Below are positions 14,201 to 21,238 of a DNA stretch of 23,225 bases, in pieces. Both the position numbers and the translations under genes were made by a program. This DNA is from a virus. The stretch is taken from positions 1 to 23,225 of IMG/VR virus record IMGVR_UViG_3300009155_000285; one strand, 5' to 3'. The notes beneath the pieces are model-generated. The model was not told the origin of the DNA. It saw only the letters and a program-made list of their open reading frames with translations, and ran no database searches. The number at the start of each line of letters is the position of its first letter. The stretch's first letter is position 1.

Positions 14201-17200
14201 TGTTCTTTAAGTTCGTCTGGAATTACCGACGCAGTAGATATAGGTTCTTTTGGTTTATTGGTAGCCGATGCATACGTTGCTCCATCCATAGTTTCATCTA
14301 TGGCTTCTATCAGACCTTCAGGCATAGGCGCGGACAGCAGTTTGTCCGTGGCGTCAATCAATTCCATCAGGGCATTGTTTTCTGCTTCACCATTTTTACC
14401 TGTACCAATACCCAGTACTCTAGAAGCAGCGCGTACAAAGTCGCTAAACGCCGACGCTACTTTGCCTATTGGTGTTTCAAATCCCTTTAGCTTGCGCAAA
14501 AAGTTTTGTACGCTAACCTCGGTCAGTGCGTACGACAAGAACTCATCTGGAGAGGTAAATATTTCGTAGTAAATTTCGCCTGTGTCCTCATCCCTAACCG
14601 CTGTGCTTTTTACCCTAGCAGTCAACGCATCAGAAATAAGCCCCATTCCTTCCATCCGTTCGTAGGAGTCACGAGCAAGCTCCATCAACTTAATAATTTG
14701 GTCGGTGAACTTTTTGGCTTTGGGGTTTAGGTCAGCCATGCCCGCATACAGACGGCTATTCAAAGCTGCGTGCAGTATCTCGTGCAAAACTGTGACGTTG
14801 TTTTGGCCGTTGAATTCTCCGAAACTTGTCCCAGTGATGTATATGACCGGGTCAGTGCCGGGCATGAACAATCCGTTCCAACGACCTTCTGGGTTTTCGC
14901 CTGCACTTGTAAGTCGAGCGGGAAGGGGTTGCCCTTTTTCAAGCACCACAATACGCAGGTTAGGAACAAACTGACGTAGTCGGTTGGCCAGTAGCTTTTG
15001 GAACCATGAACCAGACTTTGCAATAATTGTCAGCGCCTGTGCTCCAGTCATTATCCCCGTGAGTTTTGGGTTTGCTTTACGAACGCCGTTTTTACGCGCC
15101 TCGGAAAATCTAGCCTTAGTTGTATAGCTACCATCTTCCGCTTGGTTAGCCGCATTAAGCTCTTGCCGTGCTTCGTCAAGAATCGTTTCTTGTCTGGTTT
15201 TAGACCGCTTGGCTCGTTCTATGTCTTTTTCAGAAATTTTTGTTTTGTCGTTTAAGACAGCCTTGACCCGCTTACCCAGTGCGGTGCCACGATGCGCCGC
15301 TTCTAAAGCAAGCAGCTCTTTAACTACAAATAATTTCTCTTGGTCTTTTTCTCTTTTAGCCTGCTCTAGGGCTATTTCGTTCTCCATCTCGGCTTCATCA
15401 ACGGGCGTGTTTGCAGCCTCTAGTTGCTTAAGCAGATTGTTTTTGTTACCGCTGAACTGACGCTCAGCAGCGGTGTAGTCCTTGCGGGTTTCTTTACGCT
15501 CACCTTCTTTAGCCGCTTTTTGCTCAGCAGTTAGAGGCTTACGTCCAGCACCCGGTGCTCGTTTTTTAGTAGCCGTAACTTGTTGTTCAATAAACGCTTG
15601 ATCTTCAGGTGAAGCGTTTTGAATTTCGTCTAGCTCGGCTTGGAGTGCGGCTTGGTCGTCTGTGGTTGAGGCTGCTTTTTGTCCCTGCGTTTCTGCTACA
15701 GCTTCAGTAGGTGTACCAGCAGGTTGAGTCGTATCGGTTTCGGTAGTGGTAGGCGCAGTAGTAGGCTCACCAATCGTCTCTGTCGGTCTAGGTTCATTTG
15801 TCGTCTCGGTTAATGTACGGGGCTGCGCCCCTTGTTGACGTTTGGTTAATTCTGCTTGTACGAGCGCATTTTCGTCATCATTGAGGTAGATATTGTTGAG
15901 TTCAATGTTTAACTGCTCATCAGACAGTTTGCTAATTGCTTCCGGTGTAACCGCTCCGCGAGTCAACCCTAATGCACTGGGCTGTGATCCCTCTCCAGCA
16001 GTAGGTTCTGTAACAGGTTGTCCAGCAGATACCATTCCACTTGGTTCAGCCCCTCCAACCCCTTGGGCGGGTACGTTTGCACTGGGCTCGCCAGCCACGC
16101 TAGTGCCTGCTCCAGTTGTTCCTCCGATAGGTCTTGTAACATCAGTGGCTCCTTGTACTTCCTCTTGGGCAAGCGCATCTGCTTCTTTTTCGCCTTTAAT
16201 TTGTTGGGGGGCTAGTGTAAGAGCGACTTTAGGGTCAATACCCGCGTCAATCAATTCTTTTACGCGCTGTTCAATTTCATCCTGCGCGGGTTCAATAATA
16301 GCGTCTTTAATTCTCTGCTTGCGGTTTTCCAATACGCGCTTAGCTGCAATGCGGCGAGCACTGTCTTCAGGAAAGTTTTGCGCAAGCAGGCTTTGCGTTA
16401 TCTTCTCAGTTTCCTCTTGCTCCATTTCGTCAAATGAACGATAAAGCTTTTGCTGTTCGGTAGGTGCGCCGGGACGTTCTTCCCCTAGAGGCCCTAGATC
16501 GGCGGAGGATGTAATAGTTGTAGGAATTTGCTGTGCTTTTTGTTCAAGCTGCGCAGACTCGCGTAAATTAGAACGGGCTTCTAATGGCGCGGTAATCCCC
16601 TCGGCCAAACCTTCGAGCAACACAGCGGCGGGTTTGTTTTCCCCAGTCAGCTTTTGTGCAGCAAATTCACCGCCAGCACCACCAGCCATTTGAGTTGCTA
16701 GCTCTTTACCCCATGCAGCGACGGTTGCTTTCTTAGCCGCAGCACCTGCAAGTTTGCCTTCCGCAATGAGAGCTTGGGCAGGGCGCAAAAACCGACCTGC
16801 AATGCCCATAGTGAGGCCATCGATGATGCCGATTGTCATACCACGTTTAGCTGCTTTGTCTTTAACCTCGGCAATAAACTCCGGGTCTTTTAGCGCTTTG
16901 GCAATTGCATTTGGGTCAAGCATGTTGACTTTGCGGTCTTGGAGAACATCAGCCATAACCGAACCATACTCCATACCACCAGAAGTAACTCCGGCTGCAA
17001 CACTTCTAGTAACCACTCCGGCTGGGCCTAACACCAATGCAGGGGCCATAGTAGGTAGGCTAGTCAAAACCGATTCTGCCAACATAGCCATTGTGGCGCG
17101 TGGGTTATCGTAAAGTGCTACGGCAGCATCACCAAAAGTTTTGGCTTCACCGATTGCTCGCATACCTTCTTGAATATCGGAGTTAGGAGCAGCGGCGGCT

Positions 17201-17787
17201 CTACGCTTGGCGCTTTGTGCCAACACACGACCAGCTTGGTCTGGGTCAATCGCACCAGATTGCAACAAGTAGCTTGTGGCGGTATCACTTAGCCCAGCAC
17301 CTGCGCGTTTGAATAAGTTGATGGTGCCCTCTAAATAGCCCGGCTCTGGAGCGGCTTGGATAGTGCCTGAAGGTTTATTTGTTCTTTGCGGAATAGGTGC
17401 AGGTGTAGGTTCGGCGGCTTGCTTGAAGTATTCGCTACCTCGTTGCTTTCCATGAGCAATAATTTGTTCCCATGGTATTCCCATCTTGGTAAACGCAGGA
17501 ATAAGTTCTTCTTTGCTTACACCTTCTTCAAGCAGGTTAACTGCATCATCAAGCGCCTCACGTTTGTCTTTGTAAGGTGGGGGTTCCGCAGAGACAGCTT
17601 GTTGTACTGGAGCAGGTGCAATTTGCCGGGTGGGCTCGGCTTGCTGTGCAGGGGCTGCTTGGGGTTCTGTAGGCGCGGCTGCTGGAGCAGAATCCTCACC
17701 CAAGTGTTTAAGTATCTTAGCTTTAGCTAATGCAGGGTCAACTTCTGCCAACTCATAATGCTGACCTTTGTATTGATATACAGGCAT
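11266..17787 (-). CDS. 2173-aa polyvalent virion protein with HExxH metallopeptidase-like site
   Basis: This is one of the largest phage genes possible: 28% of the window. An AAAGGGGC ribosome site precedes ATG 17787. The N-terminus (MPVYQYKGQHYEL, up to about residue 35) is a small domain typical of phage polyvalent proteins. Pro/Gln-rich linkers follow, then a hydrophobic Ala/Gly-rich region (about 150-400) and Thr/Pro-rich disorder (about 650-700). In the middle is VLHEILHAALN with His1002, Glu1003, His1006 and a candidate third ligand Glu1082, the HExxH pattern of zinc metallopeptidases. The C-terminal part has HRKDRAGFSTD and SQFKTFPLHMTLLM (near 1820), resembling the PLxRFG/LPD38-type regions of such proteins, and hydrophobic segments near 1852-1891. 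It is probably a virion component ejected with the DNA. The start codon lies 11 nt downstream of the Gln-rich gene's stop. Confidence 0.8.
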   Translation of the reverse strand: MPVYQYKGQHYELAEVDPALAKAKILKHLGEDSAPAAAPTEPQAAPAQQAEPTRQIAPAPVQQAVSAEPPPYKDKREALDDAVNLLEEGVSKEELIPAFTKMGIPWEQIIAHGKQRGSEYFKQAAEPTPAPIPQRTNKPSGTIQAAPEPGYLEGTINLFKRAGAGLSDTATSYLLQSGAIDPDQAGRVLAQSAKRRAAAAPNSDIQEGMRAIGEAKTFGDAAVALYDNPRATMAMLAESVLTSLPTMAPALVLGPAGVVTRSVAAGVTSGGMEYGSVMADVLQDRKVNMLDPNAIAKALKDPEFIAEVKDKAAKRGMTIGIIDGLTMGIAGRFLRPAQALIAEGKLAGAAAKKATVAAWGKELATQMAGGAGGEFAAQKLTGENKPAAVLLEGLAEGITAPLEARSNLRESAQLEQKAQQIPTTITSSADLGPLGEERPGAPTEQQKLYRSFDEMEQEETEKITQSLLAQNFPEDSARRIAAKRVLENRKQRIKDAIIEPAQDEIEQRVKELIDAGIDPKVALTLAPQQIKGEKEADALAQEEVQGATDVTRPIGGTTGAGTSVAGEPSANVPAQGVGGAEPSGMVSAGQPVTEPTAGEGSQPSALGLTRGAVTPEAISKLSDEQLNIELNNIYLNDDENALVQAELTKRQQGAQPRTLTETTNEPRPTETIGEPTTAPTTTETDTTQPAGTPTEAVAETQGQKAASTTDDQAALQAELDEIQNASPEDQAFIEQQVTATKKRAPGAGRKPLTAEQKAAKEGERKETRKDYTAAERQFSGNKNNLLKQLEAANTPVDEAEMENEIALEQAKREKDQEKLFVVKELLALEAAHRGTALGKRVKAVLNDKTKISEKDIERAKRSKTRQETILDEARQELNAANQAEDGSYTTKARFSEARKNGVRKANPKLTGIMTGAQALTIIAKSGSWFQKLLANRLRQFVPNLRIVVLEKGQPLPARLTSAGENPEGRWNGLFMPGTDPVIYITGTSFGEFNGQNNVTVLHEILHAALNSRLYAGMADLNPKAKKFTDQIIKLMELARDSYERMEGMGLISDALTARVKSTAVRDEDTGEIYYEIFTSPDEFLSYALTEVSVQNFLRKLKGFETPIGKVASAFSDFVRAASRVLGIGTGKNGEAENNALMELIDATDKLLSAPMPEGLIEAIDETMDGATYASATNKPKEPISTASVIPDELKEQVRTAEELKKAAATARETVAASREGEEGEGIEMMQMARDPEKALILLKGLVNRRWQNMTHAAVKRLVTMPTMPFLADWSGIRSLEDVSTQLQSMLGMSNSLQAGAGSILAKFKKELNPLWGSAKKFREDFASLVYESTIAQIDPSNPKAKERSTDIDALWNKVGAKGQNMYRQLKQYYEDLIDLYSDLLDQQVMAIQGMAPEAKENLIKVLRQTFEAGARITPYFPLVRRGNYWLRISEKVGGETKEAFYMFESVGERNQRAAEIAASRRDDVDNMMDNGTLDMNDSIASLRAATQGNSEMLTKVFDAIDQEKFDSPQAKEALKDAIYQIYLNTMPEQKFRGQFIHRKDRAGFSTDVLRNISTTASSTSMHLAKLKYSPLLRNSLSAAREAAKGNSNLTPFVDEAQERVNLALEGDKNSLGDAIAGVANKVSFFWFLSGASSALIQPSSLYVSALPVLGANHNNVIAAGKELAKMMTYINQYSVVRENPDGTTSLVAPSITNNKDVTEDEKRAIREMFQRGITQSTYASEVYGYKSIPTAQASTVLGKTKELGVEAADLLVGSLMHNIERLTREAVYLASYRLGVRRGLSPDAAINQAVSDVNEALGNYDVTARPRFMQRGIGKVLSQFKTFPLHMTLLMCTNFVKMLPFLNKEGKKAAAVKFFGIYLTAGSIAGLAGIPAFSPIIGVVAYLFQELQGEDDWPDELKDLDADTWFRNVFLQEKLGDIMIGNVSLADLVDSGPLNALTGSAIAERIGLNDLWGRDTKEAKSSREGMVAYILDKMGPTVSLGLSAADAWDAFAVGDDVKAWDKLSPAAIRNIRFAMRMADEGIKDSKGKEIVPPDEISTGRLFAQIIGFRPAEMARIADVGFKLTAAEQRIVNERNQLILSAKVAVRKQNDEGDEALEKLVEGEIAKFNEKHPTYGIKNDDLTKILKEDMKARASARLGVSVTEKNAAFADLPLYKLEERIEREREDRKK

Positions 17788-17798
17788 TTAGCGCCCCT

Positions 17799-20700
17799 TT
17801 AATCTAAGCGTATGGGGTTTTCAGCCGATCCACGAGCGGCAACAGGGGCACCGCCAGCTTTATCTTTGTTAAAAGTATACATGTCAGTCGGTAAGTTGTT
17901 AATCTTACGCTGTCTGAAGTCCCTCTCGGCTGCGGCTTCATCCCCACCGAATTGATCTTTAACCAATTTTTTCCACTTTGTAGGCGAAAGAGTTTTCTTA
18001 GTTTCGAGTTCTTTGTCCCAGCTTTCAAGCTGTTTGGCTTCAACCCCAGCCGTACCTGTTTTGGTCTGCCGATTGTACTCGCTCACTGCTTCGCGTTTTA
18101 ATTTTGCTGGTGTCCATGTAGGATCACCCGCATGTTCTTCTTTTAGCCCCTCTAAAATACCTTCAATAGAGTAGATAGTTGGGTTGGGTTTAGGGGCAGC
18201 AGCCCCGGCACCTGCACCTTTTCTCGGCATGTTGAGTCTGACACCGGAAGCGGCCAAATCCGCAATTGCTTTGTCTCTTGCAGTAGTAGCACGCAAAACG
18301 TCGGCTCTGTCTTTACGTGCTTGGTCTTCCGCAGCAATCGCACCTCTGGCATTACCAAGATTTTCTTGGCGCTGAGCATCAGCTAAGTTAATATTCAAGC
18401 TTGCCATCGAACGCTTCAAATCTTGGTTGGCCTTAATTGCAGGAGCATACGCTTGAGCAAATGCACCGCCTGCCTGACCTAAACCACGTATAAAGTTATT
18501 GCCCTGAACCATGCCCTGCATAGCCGCTAAAGCAGCTAAGCCTTTTTGCTGTTGTAAATTAGCTGCGCCTTCGGTGCCCATATTCTCAATTTGAGTTTTA
18601 ATGTTTCCGTAAGGACTTGGGCCAGCTAGGCTTTGTAACTCTTCATAGTTAGCCTTAATATTTCTTTTGCGGTCATCAGCCGTGTAAGCAGGTATATCGT
18701 TTGCTTGCAACTTCTTGATTTGACTTAGCAGGAGTGCGTTGTACTCATTTGCTGCCGCCGGATTACCTTTGTTGCCTTGAATTAACTCTTCCAGCGTAAG
18801 ACCTTTGCTTCCACCTTCATCTTCAGTTTCTTCTATGGCCCCGGGGCCGCTTCCCCCAGCAAAAGCCACAATGCCACCACGGGCCATGCTTTCTTCTGTT
18901 GGGAGAATGCTATCCATCATTCTGTTGGATGCGGTACCGGATATTCCATTACGAGCAATCGCACGCTCGCGCATTTCAGTATCAATCATTTCAGCTTTAG
19001 CGGCATCGCGCTGTGCGAGGGCCATCTGTTTGGCCTGTGCTAACTGAGCATCACTAAGTTTGCTAAGAATATTTTCTATGTTGCTTTGGCTAGTCACGCC
19101 GCCGCCAGCGTAGGATTTAGTCAGGCCACCGTCCGCCTTAAATAATTGACTCAAACCATACGCACCTAGGCCCAGTGAGCCAGCGGATTGAATCGCGGAG
19201 GGCGGAGCTTGATAGATAGCAGATGTAGACTGCTGACCCAACGGCATACCGCGAATCATGTCGGACATGTAGCCCAACTGTTTATATGGGTAGTTCTGCT
19301 GGTTCAGGAAATTCTGATACGCAATGTCGTTCGCTTGCTGCTGTTGAGCTTGCTGCTGCGCTCCGTACTGAGCCTGCAACTGATTAATACCCATTTGTTG
19401 GCCGTACTGAGTCTGACCAAGTTGTCCCAGCTGACCAGCAGCTTGCAGACCTGTTTGAAGCCCCTGCATGCCCAGACCAGCGCCAAATTGATTGGACTGC
19501 TCGCCAAGTTGTTGAGCAGCCTGACCGTATTGAGCACCAAGGCTTGCAGCTTGTAGTCCTTGACCTGCGCCAAACTGACGGGATTGTTCCCCCGCTGTTT
19601 GAGCTTGTTGATATGCTTGTTGATTAGCCAACTGCGCTTGGAGGTTTTGTCCTGCGCCCAATTGCTGTACACCAAGTGCAGCTTGTAGATTCTGCCCGCC
19701 GACCTGTAAACCAGCCTGCTGGTTAGCTAGCGCAGCTTGCATTGCCTGTTGGGCATTCATGCCCTGAGTCTGAAGCTGAGCAGCTTGATTCTGTACATTG
19801 GCTTGTTGAGCGGAACTGAGGTTTGCCAGACTTGTCTGCAAACCAGTTTGAGTTCCCAATTGCTGTACGCCAAGAGCAGCTTGTAAGTTTTGACCGCCGA
19901 CTTGAAGGCCTGCTTGCTGATTTGCCAGTTGAGCTTGCAACCTAGCTTGTTGCTCGGCATTAAATTGACCCTGAGCTTGCTGGTACGCCGACTGCAATCC
20001 CGCAGCCTGAATATCACCCTTCTGGGTTGCCAAGTTACGCGCAGCTTCTGCGTTCTCAATAGCCTGTCTAGAGCCACCAAATGCACCAGATTGTGTCGCC
20101 CGAGCGGCTCTTTGAGTGCCTGCAATGTCTGCGCTACGCTGAGCTTCACGTTGTTGAACATCCACCACATTCTGCATGTACGGAGACATGTACGCGCTTG
20201 CGGAATATGGATTGGCAAAAGACTGTGTCCTGACCCGCTCGGCGGGCCCCATTTGGAATGTCTGTAGATTGGGTTGGTATCCAGTCTGAGCCGCATCCAT
20301 TAGAGGCGTTCCAACCTGCTGAGCAGAAACCCGTTCTGCGGGCCCCATCTGATACGACTGCAAATTAGGGGCTTGTGCGCTCAACATGCCAAACTGACTT
20401 GGCTGGTAAGCTTGCGGGGCTTGGAATTGATTGGTAAATTGACCCGGTTGGTATTCTGTGTTTAAAGCGTTTAAACCAGCTTGCGCCGCGATACCAGTTC
20501 CCATACCCAATTGAGCCGAAGGCTGCATGTTTTGGGCTTGCTGTTGAGCCTGTTGCTGCATGGGGGTAAACCCCGCAATCCGATCAGCGCCGTATGTTTG
20601 ATACGGATTTTTGTTGATGTCGGTTAAAGCTTGACCCTTGGCAAGAGTTTCCTTGGCATACGGACGAGCCCACTCGGGCAGTTCTGCCGTTTGGGTTTGG

Positions 20701-20837
20701 GAAGTCGTAGCTGGGGCAGCAGGCGGGGCGGGTGGATCGCCAGCATAAAGCTTAATCTTACGATCCCCACAATGTTTAAACGCTTCGGTTGGCAGATGTG
20801 GGATATCCAACAACGCTGCGTGTTTGCTAAATCTCAT
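17799..20837 (-). CDS. 1012-aa Gln/Ala-rich repetitive structural protein
   Basis: The start overlaps the GNAT gene's stop (ATGA). After a Pro-rich N-terminus (to about residue 55), residues about 80-560 are dominated by Gln, Ala, Gly and Leu. They include internal repeats (LANQQAGLQVGGQNLQAALG twice, PNLQ..QMGPAERV twice, GEQS.QFGAG twice) and the segment RATQSGAFGGSRQAIENAE. I recall that combination from Gln-rich virion or tail-associated proteins of environmental podo- and siphoviruses. It is followed by KADGGLTKSYAGGG and ARGGIVAFAGG, then a charged helical C-terminal half. The helical, Gln-rich part could form a fibrous or DNA-channel structure. Its exact role is unknown. Confidence 0.75.
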   Translation of the reverse strand: MRFSKHAALLDIPHLPTEAFKHCGDRKIKLYAGDPPAPPAAPATTSQTQTAELPEWARPYAKETLAKGQALTDINKNPYQTYGADRIAGFTPMQQQAQQQAQNMQPSAQLGMGTGIAAQAGLNALNTEYQPGQFTNQFQAPQAYQPSQFGMLSAQAPNLQSYQMGPAERVSAQQVGTPLMDAAQTGYQPNLQTFQMGPAERVRTQSFANPYSASAYMSPYMQNVVDVQQREAQRSADIAGTQRAARATQSGAFGGSRQAIENAEAARNLATQKGDIQAAGLQSAYQQAQGQFNAEQQARLQAQLANQQAGLQVGGQNLQAALGVQQLGTQTGLQTSLANLSSAQQANVQNQAAQLQTQGMNAQQAMQAALANQQAGLQVGGQNLQAALGVQQLGAGQNLQAQLANQQAYQQAQTAGEQSRQFGAGQGLQAASLGAQYGQAAQQLGEQSNQFGAGLGMQGLQTGLQAAGQLGQLGQTQYGQQMGINQLQAQYGAQQQAQQQQANDIAYQNFLNQQNYPYKQLGYMSDMIRGMPLGQQSTSAIYQAPPSAIQSAGSLGLGAYGLSQLFKADGGLTKSYAGGGVTSQSNIENILSKLSDAQLAQAKQMALAQRDAAKAEMIDTEMRERAIARNGISGTASNRMMDSILPTEESMARGGIVAFAGGSGPGAIEETEDEGGSKGLTLEELIQGNKGNPAAANEYNALLLSQIKKLQANDIPAYTADDRKRNIKANYEELQSLAGPSPYGNIKTQIENMGTEGAANLQQQKGLAALAAMQGMVQGNNFIRGLGQAGGAFAQAYAPAIKANQDLKRSMASLNINLADAQRQENLGNARGAIAAEDQARKDRADVLRATTARDKAIADLAASGVRLNMPRKGAGAGAAAPKPNPTIYSIEGILEGLKEEHAGDPTWTPAKLKREAVSEYNRQTKTGTAGVEAKQLESWDKELETKKTLSPTKWKKLVKDQFGGDEAAAERDFRQRKINNLPTDMYTFNKDKAGGAPVAARGSAENPIRLD
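19659..19740 (-). repeat. 82-bp internal repeat, copy 1
   Basis: This copy encodes LANQQAGLQVGGQNLQAALG within the Gln-rich protein. The second copy is at 19857-19938, 198 bp away. The DNA copies differ mainly at third codon positions while the protein stays the same, so this is an old duplication kept by selection, not a recent one. Confidence 0.8.
19857..19938 (-). repeat. 82-bp internal repeat, copy 2
   Basis: Partner of the copy at 19659-19740, encoding the same protein segment. It precedes GTQTGLQTSLANL in the protein, while copy 1 precedes GAGQNLQAQLANQQ. The flanks are similar Gln-rich sequence, so the true repeat edges are fuzzy. Confidence 0.8.
20233..20274 (-). repeat. 42-bp repeat encoding PNLQ..QMGPAERV, copy 1
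   Basis: It encodes PNLQTFQMGPAERV. The second copy lies 96 bp away at 20329-20370 and encodes PNLQSYQMGPAERV. Both are in frame within the Gln-rich protein. Confidence 0.75.
20329..20370 (-). repeat. 42-bp repeat encoding PNLQ..QMGPAERV, copy 2
   Basis: Second copy of the element at 20233-20274, 96 bp (32 codons) away. The intervening segments differ, but each copy is followed by a similar Gln/Pro-rich spacer, suggesting a decayed tandem of about 32 codons. Confidence 0.75.
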
Positions 20838-21238
20838 AGTTTTACCCCAACAATCCGGAATTTTTCTTCAAACCCATACCTATGCCATAGTCTGGCTATG
20901 GCTTCTCTGGCCGCACCTTCTATTACAGTGGCTCCCATAGACGCAGCATAATTCTTTAGCTGTTGAAACGTATCACGATTGCTAATTAATCTGCCGCCGA
21001 TAGTCGTAATGAAAGCAACCCGATCATTCGGGCGGTTGTAAAAATTTACAGTAGCTGCGCCTTGTATACCGTTTTCATCAACAGCTACCAACAAAACCCA
21101 CTGCCCTTGCGTGACCAAAGATTTCACTTGGTCTACAGTGTAATCCCCCTGCGCGTGTTCTAGTGCGGATGCTATATACTTCTCGACCGACGGCCAAGTT
21201 CTGTTTACCCACTCTAGCGACACATACTGTATGTTCAT
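20834..21238 (-). CDS. GNAT-like acetyltransferase of the virion module
   Basis: This 134-aa protein is embedded between two structural genes with 4-bp ATGA overlaps on both sides. The pattern is strand-helix (WVLLVAVDENG, GAATVNFYN, RVAFITTIGGR), then a helix, then GATVIEGAAREAIARLWHRYGFE. This follows the GNAT fold: the central strands and the C-terminal helix with the RYGF segment are recognisable, although the acetyl-CoA loop (Q/RxxGxG/A) is not clearly present. Small GNAT-like proteins in this position occur in many tailed phages, where the substrate is unknown. An enzymatic activity is therefore uncertain. Tight coupling suggests a virion-assembly role or modification of a neighbouring protein. 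Confidence 0.6.
   Translation of the reverse strand: MNIQYVSLEWVNRTWPSVEKYIASALEHAQGDYTVDQVKSLVTQGQWVLLVAVDENGIQGAATVNFYNRPNDRVAFITTIGGRLISNRDTFQQLKNYAASMGATVIEGAAREAIARLWHRYGFEEKFRIVGVKL

Noticed and set aside
13961-14569. Plus-strand open frame of about 200 codons, with similar ones at 11516-12115 and 15893-16444
   Set aside because: They lie opposite the well-supported 2173-aa gene, have Ser/Ala-rich random-looking products and no ribosome sites. They are reverse-strand shadows of its codon use.
19188-20296. Long alternative frames on both strands over the Gln-rich gene
   Set aside because: CAG/CAA-rich repetitive DNA opens all frames (Leu- or Gln/Ala-rich products). The 1012-aa frame has the coupled start and conserved flanks.
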